A stretch of 64,000 nt of DNA from Streptomyces sp. TBY4 (GCF_024213195.1 NZ_JANAVF010000012.1:1-64000); one strand, 5' to 3'. Shown: positions 48,582 to 57,282, counted from the first letter of the stretch. The notes: generated by a model from the sequence alone, not told the origin. Numbers and translations: made by a program.

Positions 48582-48635
48582 CCTCACCGTCCCCGGAGAG
48601 TCCCCGGAGGGGCTGGATTGCCCGCAGGGCAATGT

Positions 48636-48680
48636 CAGCCCCTCCGGCGTTTGAGGAGCGGGGTCCGGGGCGGAGCCCCG
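48636..48680. repeat. Intergenic repeat unit, copy 1
   Basis: The unit starts CAGCCCCTCCGGCGTTTGAG, runs through GAGCGGGG and ends in a hairpin CGGGGCGGAGCCCCG. Its second copy is at 51473-51520. Similar CCGGCGTTTGAGG elements are common between genes in Streptomyces genomes, from memory. It lies after ridA, so it may aid termination. Confidence 0.75.
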
Positions 48681-48798
48681 AAGGGGTCCGGGCGCAGCCC
48701 GGGGAACGGGCGAAGGGCGGGTAGGGGACTCCGCCCCGCGCAGCGGGTCCGCGGGGCCGCCCCTCGAACATCGGCCCGGATGCCCGTAGCATCCCGCC

Positions 48799-49740
48799 AT
48801 GCCGAATGGTCAGTACGGTCAGCAGGAGACCTCCTCCGGAGGCCAGTGGTACCCGCCGGAGTGGCCCGACCGGATCCGCGCGCTCGCGGCCGGCGCCCTC
48901 ACCCCCACGGAACCCAGGCGCGCCGCCACCGTGATGCTGCTGCGCGACACCCCCGACGGCCCTGCCGTGCACATGCTGCGCCGCCGCGCCGAGATGGCCT
49001 TCGCCGGAGGCGCCTACGCGTATCCCGGCGGCGGTGTGGACCCCCGGGACGAGGACCACCTCATCGGCTGGGCCGGCCCGGACCGCGCCGAGTGGGCGGA
49101 GCGGATGGGCACCGACCCCGCCACCGCCCAGGCGATCGTCTGCGGAGCCGTCCGCGAGACCTTCGAGGAGGCCGGCGTCCTGCTCGCGGGCGAGTCCGCG
49201 GACACCGTCGTGGGCGACACCACCGGCGAGGACTGGGAGGCCGCCCGTGCGGCCCTGGTCGCCCGTGAGCTGTCCTTCGCCGAGTTCCTGGACCGCCGGG
49301 GCCTCGTCCTGCGCTCCGACCTGCTCGGCGCGTGGGCCCGCTGGATCACCCCGGAGTTCGAGCCGCGCCGGTACGACACCTGGTTCTTCGTCGCGGCCCT
49401 CCCCGAAGGCCAGCGCACCCGCAACGCCTCCACCGAGGCCGACCGCACGGTCTGGGTCCGGCCCGCCGACGCCGCCGCCGGGTACGACAAGGGCGAGCTG
49501 CTGATGATGCCGCCCACCATCACCACCCTGCGCTCCCTGGAGCCGTACGGGAGCCCCGCCGAGGCCCTCGCCGCGGCCGGGAGCCAGGACCTGACCCCGG
49601 TCCTCGCGCAGGCCACCCTCACGGACGGGGAGCTCGTGCTCAGCTGGCCCGGGCACGACGAGTTCACCAAGCGCGTCCGCCTGGCGGACCGGGGCCCCGC
49701 GGCCCCCGGCCCCGCGAACCCGGGAGGAGCCCCCGCATGA
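48799..49740 (+). CDS. NUDIX hydrolase
   Basis: This 313-residue protein has a NUDIX domain with an interrupted box: GGAYAYPGGGVDPRDEDH then AVRETFEEAGVLL, which carries the REXXEE metal-binding set with an insert of ~40 residues between the halves. It belongs to the NUDT19/acyl-CoA-diphosphatase-like branch. Substrate not known. It is coupled to the MBL-fold gene (ATGA overlap) with which it forms a two-gene operon. Confidence 0.9.
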   Translation: MPNGQYGQQETSSGGQWYPPEWPDRIRALAAGALTPTEPRRAATVMLLRDTPDGPAVHMLRRRAEMAFAGGAYAYPGGGVDPRDEDHLIGWAGPDRAEWAERMGTDPATAQAIVCGAVRETFEEAGVLLAGESADTVVGDTTGEDWEAARAALVARELSFAEFLDRRGLVLRSDLLGAWARWITPEFEPRRYDTWFFVAALPEGQRTRNASTEADRTVWVRPADAAAGYDKGELLMMPPTITTLRSLEPYGSPAEALAAAGSQDLTPVLAQATLTDGELVLSWPGHDEFTKRVRLADRGPAAPGPANPGGAPA

Positions 49741-50582
49741 CCGATGCCGCCGCCCTGCCCGGCCAGCCCCGCGGCATGGTCGTCTCCGGTCCCGCCACCG
49801 CCCGCGCGGTGAACGTCCTGGCCCCGAACGCCTCCGCGATGACCCTGGACGGCACCAACACCTGGCTCGTCTCCGAGCCCGGCTCCGAGCTGGCCGTGGT
49901 GATCGACCCCGGCCCGCTGGACGACGGACACCTGCGCGCGGTCATCGCCGCCGCCGAGAAGGAGGGCAAGCGGGTCGCGCTCACCCTCCTCACCCACGGG
50001 CATCCCGACCACGCGGAGGGCGCGGCCCGGTTCGCCGAGCTGACCCGGACCAAGGTCCGCGCCCTGGACCCGGACCTGCGCCTGGGCGACGAGGGCCTGG
50101 GGGCCGGGGATGTCATCCGCACGGGCGGTCTGGAACTGCGCGTGGTGCCGACGCCCGGCCACACCGCGGACTCGCTCTGCTTCCACCTGCCGGCCGACCG
50201 GGCGGTCCTGACCGGCGACACGATCCTGGGGCGCGGCACCACCGTCGTCGCGCATCCCGACGGGCGGCTCGGCGACTACCTGGACTCCCTGCGCCGGCTG
50301 CGCTCGCTGACCGTCGACGACGGGGTCCACACGGTCCTCCCCGGGCACGGGCCGGTCCTGGACGACGCGCAGGGCGCGGTGGAGTTCTACCTCGCCCACC
50401 GGGCCCACCGCCTCGCGCAGATCGAGACGGCGGTCGAGAACGGCCTGACCACCCCCGAGGCGGTCGTCGCCCACGTCTACGCGGACGTGGACCGGTCGCT
50501 GTGGCCGGCCGCGGAGTGGTCCGTACGCGCGCAGCTGGAGTACCTGATGGAGCACGGGCTGATCCCCGGAAACCCTGAGTGA
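49737..50582 (+). CDS. MBL-fold metallohydrolase (LACTB2-like)
   Basis: This 281-residue metallo-beta-lactamase-fold protein has the zinc motif LTHGHPDHAEGAARF (H-x-H-x-DH), PTPGHTADSLCFHL, LTGDTILGRGTTVVAHPDG and a C-terminal winged helix with AHVYADVDRSLWPAAEWSV. This is the LACTB2 class, some members of which are endoribonucleases. It is the positional counterpart of Rv3677c. GGAGG precedes the ATG. Confidence 0.9.
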   Translation: MTDAAALPGQPRGMVVSGPATARAVNVLAPNASAMTLDGTNTWLVSEPGSELAVVIDPGPLDDGHLRAVIAAAEKEGKRVALTLLTHGHPDHAEGAARFAELTRTKVRALDPDLRLGDEGLGAGDVIRTGGLELRVVPTPGHTADSLCFHLPADRAVLTGDTILGRGTTVVAHPDGRLGDYLDSLRRLRSLTVDDGVHTVLPGHGPVLDDAQGAVEFYLAHRAHRLAQIETAVENGLTTPEAVVAHVYADVDRSLWPAAEWSVRAQLEYLMEHGLIPGNPE

Positions 50583-50587
50583 GCGGG

Positions 50588-50610
50588 CCGCCGGCGCGCT
50601 AGCCCGGCGG
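50588..50610. terminator. Short hairpin between convergent genes
   Basis: CCGCCGG pairs with CCGGCGG around a 9-base loop, overlapping the last codons of the minus-strand gene. It is weak. Confidence 0.4.
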
Positions 50611-51408
50611 GCGGGGCGTCTTCGTCCCGTGCCGGGCCGTGTACTCGTCCGCGAGCCACGGCCCGAGGTCCTCGACGTAGGCGCGCAGCACGGCCGGGTC
50701 CGCGACCGGGTCCAGCGCGGCGGCCGCCGCGGCGCGCATCTGGTCGGCGCGCTCGGGGTAGTACTGCCCGAAGACCTCCGCCGACTCGGTGAGGTCGCTG
50801 GTCCAGCCGCCCCACCGCGGCATGACGAGGGTGAACCCGGTCCGTACGAGGTGCCGCGAGACGCCCCGGCACAGCGTGCGGTACTCCTCGGGCGTGGCCG
50901 CCTCCCGGATCCGCTCGCGGACCTCGGGCAGCAGCGCGGCCAGGTCGCCGTTGGTCTCGCGGGCGAGCAGGCCGTCGGGGCGGTAGCGGGGCAGGTGCTC
51001 GGCCAGGTCCGCGCCGAGCAGCGGGGTGCACAGGCAGGCGAGGAACCAGCCCAGGTCGTAACGTTCCTGCTCGCTCAGCAGCCGGTCCTTGCCGTACAGC
51101 AGGATGCCGACCCCGTCGATCTCCGCGAACTCCTCGTCGAGGCCGCGCGCCAGTGCCTCGGTGGTGTCGCGGTCCTCCTCGCCGGGCGCGTGGTGCAGGG
51201 CGATCAGCAGGTCGAGGTCGGACCGCCCGGGCCGGGCCGTCCCGCGCGGCACGGACCCGTAGAGGTAGGCGCTGTGCAGCCGTCGCCCGTACGCCTGCCC
51301 GATCCGCTCCCGCGCGGCGGCGACGAGCCCCCGGAACCCGGCCTGCACCTGCCCGAGCGAGCCTTCGCGCTCGAAGTACCCGTACGCGTCGAGGCCTCTG
51401 TGCTCCAT
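50599..51408 (-). CDS. Nucleotidyltransferase-fold protein (aminoglycoside adenylyltransferase-like)
   Basis: This 269-residue protein has the minimal nucleotidyltransferase motif YLYGSVPRGTARPGRSDLDL (GS-x10-DxD) near residue 47, a second Asp in IDGVGILLYGK, and a helical C-terminal half (GWFLACLCTPLLGADLAEHL). It is shaped like ANT9/AadA-type or unassigned transferases, but the drug-binding residues are not recognisable, so resistance is not claimed. It lies alone on this strand, downstream of an intergenic repeat. Confidence 0.8.
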   Translation of the reverse strand: MEHRGLDAYGYFEREGSLGQVQAGFRGLVAAARERIGQAYGRRLHSAYLYGSVPRGTARPGRSDLDLLIALHHAPGEEDRDTTEALARGLDEEFAEIDGVGILLYGKDRLLSEQERYDLGWFLACLCTPLLGADLAEHLPRYRPDGLLARETNGDLAALLPEVRERIREAATPEEYRTLCRGVSRHLVRTGFTLVMPRWGGWTSDLTESAEVFGQYYPERADQMRAAAAAALDPVADPAVLRAYVEDLGPWLADEYTARHGTKTPRPPG

Positions 51409-51472
51409 GGGTCCACTGTGCCGCTTTCACGGCCGCGCCCGGTCTCGTAAACGCCCGCAGCAGGGGCAAATT

Positions 51473-51520
51473 CAGCCCCGCCGGCGTTTGAGGCGCGGGG
51501 GTGCGGGGGCAGAGCCCCCG
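51473..51520. repeat. Intergenic repeat unit, copy 2
   Basis: It begins CAGCCCCGCCGGCGTTTGAG and ends in a hairpin around GGGGGCAGAGCCCCC. It has the same orientation as copy 1 at 48636-48680, with several changes. Confidence 0.75.
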
Positions 51521-51544
51521 GAACGGCGCCGCGGGAACACGAAA

Positions 51545-51574
51545 AGGGGCCCCGCCCGACCGGGCAGGACCCCT
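51545..51574 (-). terminator. Terminator of crp
   Basis: On the minus strand AGGGGTCCTGCCC pairs with GGGCGGGGCCCCT (two G-U pairs) around GGTC and is followed by TTTT. This is one of the few hairpins here with a T-tract. Confidence 0.85.
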
Positions 51575-51591
51575 CAACGGAGCTACGAGCG

Positions 51592-52266
51592 TCAGCGCGA
51601 CCGCTTCGCCAGCCGCTCCACGTCCAGAAGAATCACCGCACGCGCCTCCAGGCGGAGCCACCCGCGTCCCGCGAAGTCGGCCAGCGCCTTGTTCACGGTC
51701 TCGCGCGACGCGCCGACGAGCTGGGCCAGCTCCTCCTGCGTGAGGTCGTGCACGACGTGGATGCCCTCCTCCGACTGCACGCCGAAGCGGCGCGACAGGT
51801 CGAGGAGCGCACGGGCCACGCGGCCCGGAACGTCGGAGAAGACCAGGTCGGACATCTGGTCGTTGGTCTTGCGCAGGCGCCGCGCGACGGCGCGCAGCAG
51901 CGCGGTCGCCACCTCGGGCCGGGCGTTCAGCCAGGGCTGGAGGTCTCCGTGACCCAGGCCCAGCAGCTTGACCTCGGTCAGCGCGGTGGCGGTGGCGGTG
52001 CGCGGGCCCGGGTCGAACAGCGACAGCTCGCCGATCAGCTCGCCGGGGCCGAGGACGGCCAGCATGTTCTCGCGGCCGTCGGGGGAGGTGCGGTGCAGCT
52101 TCACCTTGCCCTCGGTGACGACGTAGAGCCGGTCACCGGGGTCGCCCTCGTGGAACAGGGCGTCGCCACGTGCGAGGGTCACCTCGCCCATGGAGGCGCG
52201 GAGCTCCGCGGCCTGCTCGTCATCGAGCGCCGCGAAGAGCGGGGCACGCCGCAGTACGTCGTCCAC
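51592..52266 (-). CDS. crp: Crp/Fnr-family cAMP receptor protein
   Basis: This 224-residue protein has an N-terminal cyclic-nucleotide domain (ITGELSLFDPG-type loop here as LIGELSLFDPGPRTATATAL, with the Glu and Arg that contact cAMP), a dimer helix, and a C-terminal helix-turn-helix (TQEELAQLVGASRETVNKAL). It matches S. coelicolor Crp (SCO3571), which controls germination, development and antibiotic production, and the mycobacterial Rv3676. It is divergent from nth across a 397-base gap. A Crp-like box is at 23269-23284 in this window. Confidence 0.95.
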   Translation of the reverse strand: MDDVLRRAPLFAALDDEQAAELRASMGEVTLARGDALFHEGDPGDRLYVVTEGKVKLHRTSPDGRENMLAVLGPGELIGELSLFDPGPRTATATALTEVKLLGLGHGDLQPWLNARPEVATALLRAVARRLRKTNDQMSDLVFSDVPGRVARALLDLSRRFGVQSEEGIHVVHDLTQEELAQLVGASRETVNKALADFAGRGWLRLEARAVILLDVERLAKRSR

Positions 52267-52663
52267 GAGTCTCTCTCCTATGTCGACCAGCCAGGGGATC
52301 GCTCCCCCATTTTGCCGGACGGCTCAAACAGTGCGATCAATCACGTTCATCACAAGGATGCCGGACGTACGGGTGTGCTGTGCGGCGAGAGGCCGATCGG
52401 GGTGGTGTTACCTGAGGTCCGGGGCGGCTGTCACCGCCGTGTCCCGGACCGGCCGGGTGTCCAACAGGCCGGTGAGAGCACAGGCCAAGGGGTCCGGGGG
52501 AGTGACGGCCACAGTAAATTCAGCCGTGGGCGAACACGACCGGGCGGGGGTCCTCCCGGAGCAGTCACCCCCACTTCAGGGCAAAACTTCGGCCAAGAAA
52601 CCCCCTCCGGGCGGTGGTCACGTCCGGCCACGGGCGGAGGGCTGTGCGGCGTAGCCTTCGGGG
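52267..52663. other. Intergenic region between crp and nth
   Basis: The 397 bases contain no credible gene. The crp-proximal end is A+T-richer (about 52310-52360). CAATCACGTTCATCACAAG (52337-52355) has two same-oriented ATCAC half-sites, not the inverted pair expected for Crp. A good promoter match is not obvious. Confidence 0.5.
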
Positions 52664-53458
52664 ATGGCAGAGAGCAAGGTCAAGAAGGCCGGGACGAAGC
52701 CGGAGAGCCATCTGGCGATGGTGCGGCGGGCGCGCAGGATCAACCGCGAGCTGGCGGAGGTCTATCCGTACGCGCACCCCGAGCTCGACTTCCGCAACCC
52801 CTTCGAGCTGCTGGTCGCCACCGTCCTGTCCGCGCAGACCACCGATCTGCGCGTGAACCAGACGACCCCGGCCCTCTTCGCCGCGTACCCGACCCCCGAG
52901 GACATGGCCGGGGCCGATCCGGAGGCGCTGGAGGAGATCATCCGGCCGACCGGGTTCTTCCGGGCCAAGGCCAAGTCCCTGCTCGGGCTCTCGCAGGCGC
53001 TGCGCGACAACTTCGGCGGCGAGGTGCCGGGCCGGATCGAGGATCTGGTGACCCTGCCCGGGGTGGGCCGCAAGACGGCGAACGTGGTCCTCGGCAATGC
53101 CTTCGGCGTCCCCGGGATCACCGTCGACACCCACTTCGGCCGGCTGGTGCGGCGCTGGAAGTGGACGGAGCAGGAGGATCCGGAGAAGGTCGAGGCGGAG
53201 ATCTGCGCGATCTTCCCGAAGAGCGAGTGGACGATGCTCTCGCACCGCGTCGTCTTCCACGGCCGCCGGATCTGCCACTCCCGCAAGCCCGCCTGCGGGG
53301 CCTGCCCGATCGCACCGCTCTGCCCGGCCTACGGGGAGGGCGAGACCGACCCGGAGAAGGCCGCGAAGCTCCTGAAGTACGAGAAGGGCGGCCAGCCCGG
53401 CCAGCGCCTGAGCCCGCCCCCGGACTACCCGGGCCTGCCGGCGCCCGCCCGCGCCTGA
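52664..53458 (+). CDS. nth: Endonuclease III
   Basis: This 264-residue DNA glycosylase/AP lyase removes oxidised pyrimidines. The helix-hairpin-helix VTLPGVGRKTANVVLGNAFG carries the catalytic Lys, VDTHFGRLVRR carries the Asp, and the iron-sulfur loop is CHSRKPACGACPIAPLC (C-x6-C-x2-C-x5-C). The N- and C-termini are slightly longer than in E. coli. It begins an operon with a NUDIX gene and marP, as in mycobacteria, but without the thioredoxin-like gene (Rv3673c) that stands between them there. Confidence 0.96.
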   Translation: MAESKVKKAGTKPESHLAMVRRARRINRELAEVYPYAHPELDFRNPFELLVATVLSAQTTDLRVNQTTPALFAAYPTPEDMAGADPEALEEIIRPTGFFRAKAKSLLGLSQALRDNFGGEVPGRIEDLVTLPGVGRKTANVVLGNAFGVPGITVDTHFGRLVRRWKWTEQEDPEKVEAEICAIFPKSEWTMLSHRVVFHGRRICHSRKPACGACPIAPLCPAYGEGETDPEKAAKLLKYEKGGQPGQRLSPPPDYPGLPAPARA

Positions 53459-53543
53459 GCCCGCCGGCGGCGGCGCACCCGCAAGGAACGAATCGCTACC
53501 CGCACCGCGTTTGGCCGTGTGGGGAACACGGACAGGGGTGCCT

Positions 53544-54284
53544 ATGAGTGAGGCCACGCAGAACCGCCGGGCGGACGCAGCCACCGGGCGCGGGACCTCG
53601 TACGACGGCGGGCGCGGCAGCACCGTGCTGGACGGTCACGGCCTGCCCGGCTGGCTGGACCCCGTCGTCGAGGCGGCCCGGACGGTCCGGCCGACCCAGC
53701 TCAGCCGGTTCCTGCCGCCCGAGGACGGCCGGGGCCGCCAGTCAGCCGTACTGATCCTCTTCGGCGAGGGCCCCCGCGGCCCCGAGCTGCTGCTGATGGA
53801 GCGCGCCGGCACCCTGCGCTCGCACCCCGGCCAGCCCTCCTTCCCCGGCGGCGCCCTCGACCCCGAGGACGGCGACCCGCGCACCACCGGCCCGCTGCGC
53901 GCCGCCCTGCGCGAGGCCGAGGAGGAGACGGGCCTGGATCCGGCCGGGGTCCAGCTCTTCGGGGTGCTGCCCCGGCTCTACATCCCGGTCAGCGAGTTCG
54001 TCGTGACCCCGGTGCTCGGCTGGTGGCGGGACCCGAGCCCGGTCGGCGTGGTCGACCCGGCCGAGACCGCCCGGGTCTTCACGGTGCCCGTGGCCGATCT
54101 CACGGACCCCGAGCACCGTGTCACCGTCGTCCACCCCAGCGGCCACCACGGCCCGGCCTTCACCGTGGAATCGGCTCTGGTCTGGGGTTTTACCGCCGGA
54201 GTGATCGACCGGATCCTGCATTTCGCCGGGTGGGAGCGGCCCTGGGACCGGTCCCGGGAAGTCCCGCTCGACTGGCGCGCATGA
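53544..54284 (+). CDS. NUDIX hydrolase (CoA pyrophosphatase-like)
   Basis: This protein of about 246 residues has the NudL/CoAse layout: an upstream LLLMERAGTLRSHPGQPSFP segment and the NUDIX box GGALDPEDGD...RAALREAEEETGLDPAG. CoA pyrophosphatases cut CoA to phosphopantetheine and 3',5'-ADP. ATG 53544 is chosen because the preceding codons are non-conserved. It stops 13 bases before marP and is part of the nth-nudix-marP operon. Confidence 0.9.
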   Translation: MSEATQNRRADAATGRGTSYDGGRGSTVLDGHGLPGWLDPVVEAARTVRPTQLSRFLPPEDGRGRQSAVLILFGEGPRGPELLLMERAGTLRSHPGQPSFPGGALDPEDGDPRTTGPLRAALREAEEETGLDPAGVQLFGVLPRLYIPVSEFVVTPVLGWWRDPSPVGVVDPAETARVFTVPVADLTDPEHRVTVVHPSGHHGPAFTVESALVWGFTAGVIDRILHFAGWERPWDRSREVPLDWRA

Positions 54285-54297
54285 GACGGTGGCCCCT

Positions 54298-55500
54298 GTG
54301 AACGTGCTGGACATCCTGTTGCTGCTCGCCGCCGTGTGGTTCGCGGTCGTCGGCTACCGCCAGGGGTTCGTCGTCGGCATCCTGTCGGTGATCGGCTTCC
54401 TCGGCGGTGGCCTCGTCGCCGTGTCCCTGCTGCCCCTGATCTGGGACCGGGTCACCGACAACGGCACCCAGGTGTCCACCACGGTCGTCGTCATCGCCGT
54501 GGTCGTGATCATCATCTGTGCCTCGATCGGCCAGGCGCTGACCACCCACCTGGGCAACAAGCTCCGGCGCCACATCACATGGTCCCCGGCGCGCGCCCTC
54601 GACGCCACGGGCGGCGCCCTGGTGAACGTGGTCGCGATGCTGCTGGTGGCCTGGCTGATCGGGTCCGCGCTCGCCGGTACATCACTTCCCACGCTGGGCA
54701 AGGAAGTCCGCAACTCCAAGGTGCTCCTCGGAGTCTCCCGGGTGCTCCCGGCGCAGGCGAACACCTGGTTCTCGGACTTCAGCTCCACCCTGGCCCGCAA
54801 CGGCTTCCCGCAGGTGTTCAGCCCGTTCTCCAACGAGCCGATCACCGAGGTGAAGCCGCCGGACCCGATGCTCGCGCGCAGCCCCGTGGCCGAGTACGCC
54901 AAGCAGTCGATCGTGAAGGTGGTCGGCACCGCGCCCGCGTGCAGCAAGGTGCTGGAGGGCACCGGCTTCGTCTTCGCACCGGGCAAGGTGATGACCAACG
55001 CGCACGTCGTCGGCGGGGTCGGCGAACCGACCGTGCAGGTCGGCGGCGAGGGCAAGCTCTACGACGGCACGGTCGTGCTCTACGACTGGGAGCGCGACAT
55101 CGCCGTCCTGGACGTGCCCAAGCTGAATGCGCCGGCGCTGGAGTTCACCGACAAGGGGGCACCGAGCGGCAGCGACGCCATCGTCGCGGGCTTCCCCGAG
55201 AACGGCGCGTACGACGTCCGCGCGGCGCGCGTCCGCGGCCGGATCAACGCCAAGGGCCCGGACATCTACCACCGCGGAACCGTGCGACGGGACGTCTACT
55301 CCCTGTACGCGACGGTCCGCCAGGGCAACTCCGGCGGCCCGCTGCTCACGCCCGAGGGCAAGGTGTACGGGGTCGTCTTCGCGAAGTCCCTCGACGACCC
55401 CAACACCGGATACGCCCTGACCACGGACGAGATCCGCGACGACATCCGGGCCGGGGCGACGGCGAACCGCCGGGTCGGCAGCCAGGGCTGCGCCCTCTGA
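54298..55500 (+). CDS. MarP-like membrane serine protease (CvpA + trypsin-like)
   Basis: This 400-residue protein has a four-helix CvpA-type membrane domain (LDILLLLAAVWFAVVGYRQG onward) and an extracytoplasmic chymotrypsin-fold protease. The triad is His236 (TNAHVVGG), Asp267 (ERDIAVLDV) and Ser345 (RQGNSGGPLL). Cys215 and Cys398 lie where M. tuberculosis MarP (Rv3671c) has a regulatory disulfide. MarP protects the cell against acid and oxidative stress by processing cell-wall enzymes. GTG 54298 is chosen; GTG 54289 is also in frame. Confidence 0.93.
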   Translation: MNVLDILLLLAAVWFAVVGYRQGFVVGILSVIGFLGGGLVAVSLLPLIWDRVTDNGTQVSTTVVVIAVVVIIICASIGQALTTHLGNKLRRHITWSPARALDATGGALVNVVAMLLVAWLIGSALAGTSLPTLGKEVRNSKVLLGVSRVLPAQANTWFSDFSSTLARNGFPQVFSPFSNEPITEVKPPDPMLARSPVAEYAKQSIVKVVGTAPACSKVLEGTGFVFAPGKVMTNAHVVGGVGEPTVQVGGEGKLYDGTVVLYDWERDIAVLDVPKLNAPALEFTDKGAPSGSDAIVAGFPENGAYDVRAARVRGRINAKGPDIYHRGTVRRDVYSLYATVRQGNSGGPLLTPEGKVYGVVFAKSLDDPNTGYALTTDEIRDDIRAGATANRRVGSQGCAL

Positions 55501-55540
55501 GCCCTGCGGGAGCCCTACGGGGCCCTGCCGGGCGCCCGCT

Positions 55541-55717
55541 CTACGTGCGCTGGTGCCTGAGCCGGGCGGAGACCCAGCGGGCCCGCCGGCGCAGGATGCG
55601 CGGAATTCCGAGTCGGGGGTCGTCGTGGCCTTCGCGGCCCTGCCCCCTGTGCGTGCCCGGCGTGACCGTCGAGCGGCGTTCGTGTGCGGTGTCACCGTGG
55701 TCGTGCGTCCAACCCAT
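55541..55717 (-). CDS. Possible small ORF (58 aa)
   Basis: An ATG-to-TAG frame on the minus strand encodes a 58-residue protein: MGWTHDHGDTAHERRSTVTP, then a stretch rich in His, Arg and Gly, ending ILRRRARWVSARLRHQRT. The Arg-rich C-terminus has the feel of a real small protein. GGAG lies only one base before the ATG, too close to be ideal, and no family is recognised. It is the only candidate in the 358-base gap 55501-55858. The rest, including the A+T-rich patch 55770-55815, shows no gene. Confidence 0.35.
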   Translation of the reverse strand: MGWTHDHGDTAHERRSTVTPGTHRGQGREGHDDPRLGIPRILRRRARWVSARLRHQRT

Positions 55718-55858
55718 ACTCCGAGCTGTGCCCGGGGCCCAAGGTCGGTAATCGCGTTCCGGGCGGCCAATTGGCCTATGCGCCAGGCAATTGAATGCTT
55801 GTCATATGAGTAGCCGCCAGCTGAGCCGCCAGCTGGCCTGCCGGCTCAGGGGTCCGGC

Positions 55859-56827
55859 TCAGCGGTCCGGCTCGGGATCCTTCAGCCAGTTGACCAGCTC
55901 GGCCGAGAACGCCACCGGGTCCTCCTCGTGCGGGAAGTGCCCGAGCCCGTCGAAGAGCCGCCAGCGGTACGGGGCTTCGACGTACTGCCCGGACCCCGCC
56001 GCACTCCGCGTCCGCATCACCGGATCGAGCGAGCCGTGCAGGTGCAGGGTCGGCACCCGCACCGGCCGCTTCATGCGCCGGTTGAACTGCAGGCCGTCGG
56101 GCCGGGCCATGGACCGCATCATCCAGCGGTACGGCTCGACCGAGCAGTGCGCCGTGGAGGGGATGCACATCGCGCGCTGGTACACCGCGAGGTCCTCCTC
56201 CTCGGGGAGGCGCGGGCCCGACCAGTCCCGGATCAGTTCGCCGACGAGCGCCCCGCCGTCGGCGACGAGCTGCCGCTCGGGCAGGAACGGCCGCTGGAAG
56301 CCCCAGATGTGCGAGCTGGCGCGGGTCTGCCCGAAGTCGGACAGCATCGCGGAGCGCCAGCGGCGCGGGTGCGGCATCGAGGACACCACCAGCCGGCGCA
56401 CCAGCTTCGGCCGCATCACCGCCGCTGTCCAGGCGAGGTAGCCGCCCAGGTCGTGCCCGACGAGGGCGGCGTCGGGCTCGCCGAGGGACCGTACGACCCC
56501 GGTGATGTCGAGCGCCAGGTTGGCCGGGTCGTAGCCGCGGGGGGTGCGGTCGCTGCCGCCCACCCCGCGCAGGTCCATCGCGACCGCCCGGTAGCCCGCG
56601 TCGGCCAGGGCGGTCATCTGGTCCCGCCACGTCCACCAGAACTGCGGGAACCCGTGCAGGAGCAGCACCAGCGGCCCGTCACCCAGCTCGGCGACGTGGA
56701 ACCGCGCCCCGTTCGCCGCGACGTCCCGGTGGGTCACTTCCCGCCCGCCGGGGATGTCGATCCGGACCGCCGTGGCGGCGGTGGGGGGCGTGCCGGGGTT
56801 CCCGGAATCGGACGAGGGGGCTGTCAT
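55859..56827 (-). CDS. Epoxide-hydrolase-like alpha/beta hydrolase
   Basis: This 322-residue alpha/beta hydrolase has the oxyanion motif LLHGFPQFWWTWRDQM, the nucleophile elbow VGHDLGGYLAW with Asp (as in epoxide hydrolases and dehalogenases), an acid region around HGSLDPVMRTRSA and a His in GLGHFPHEEDP. The best positional match is M. tuberculosis ephE (Rv3670). A substrate is not known. It overlaps the holin-like gene by 4 bases (ATGA), so both are one unit. Confidence 0.88.
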   Translation of the reverse strand: MTAPSSDSGNPGTPPTAATAVRIDIPGGREVTHRDVAANGARFHVAELGDGPLVLLLHGFPQFWWTWRDQMTALADAGYRAVAMDLRGVGGSDRTPRGYDPANLALDITGVVRSLGEPDAALVGHDLGGYLAWTAAVMRPKLVRRLVVSSMPHPRRWRSAMLSDFGQTRASSHIWGFQRPFLPERQLVADGGALVGELIRDWSGPRLPEEEDLAVYQRAMCIPSTAHCSVEPYRWMMRSMARPDGLQFNRRMKRPVRVPTLHLHGSLDPVMRTRSAAGSGQYVEAPYRWRLFDGLGHFPHEEDPVAFSAELVNWLKDPEPDR

Positions 56828-57282
56828 GAGGACGAGCGTGCCACACCCACGGCGTTGTCACTGACCGACCGGGCGTGGGGCTTGACGGTGCCGACCAGGG
56901 CCGCCGTCTCCTTCACCGAGGCGATGGTCTTCACCGGCGGCTTGATCTTCTTGAACTTCGCCATGGCGATCAGCCCGATCACGGCCGCGAGCAGCCAGAA
57001 CGCCACACCGACGATCAGGAAGGACCAGGCCAGCCCGAGCCCGAGGTTGTGGATCCCGTACGCCGCCGCGAAGCTCAGCACCGGCAGCGAGAAGAGGAGG
57101 AGCACGCCCGCGGCGATGGCGGCGCCGCTGCCGATGCCCGCACGCTTGACGTCCTGCTTGATCTCCACCTTGGCGAGGGCGATCTCGTCGTGCACCAGGG
57201 CGGACATCTCGGCGGTGGCCGAGGCGACCAGCTGGCCGAGTGTGCGCTCGGCTCCTGGGGCCCCTTGGTCCACTGCGCTCAT
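56824..57282 (-). CDS. Phage-holin-like membrane protein (DUF1469)
   Basis: This 152-residue protein is in the putative actinobacterial holin-X / DUF1469 family: GQLVASATAEMSALVHDEIALAK (shortened GQLVASATAEMSALVHDEIA), VEIKQDVKRAGIGSGAAIAA and two helices (GVLLLFSLPVLSFAAAYGIH, FLIVGVAFWLLAAVIGLIAM). No phage genes are near, so a prophage origin is unlikely; its place matches Rv3669. It begins an operon with the epoxide-hydrolase-like gene. Confidence 0.85.
   Translation of the reverse strand: MSAVDQGAPGAERTLGQLVASATAEMSALVHDEIALAKVEIKQDVKRAGIGSGAAIAAGVLLLFSLPVLSFAAAYGIHNLGLGLAWSFLIVGVAFWLLAAVIGLIAMAKFKKIKPPVKTIASVKETAALVGTVKPHARSVSDNAVGVARSSS

Noticed and set aside
50599..51408. Aminoglycoside resistance gene
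   Set aside because: Only the general nucleotidyltransferase motif is recognisable, so a resistance function cannot be claimed.
52337..52355. Crp autoregulatory site
   Set aside because: The two ATCAC half-sites are in the same orientation, not inverted as Crp requires.
56824..57282. Prophage holin
   Set aside because: The family name is historical; no lysin, tail or capsid gene is near, and the position is conserved in mycobacteria.
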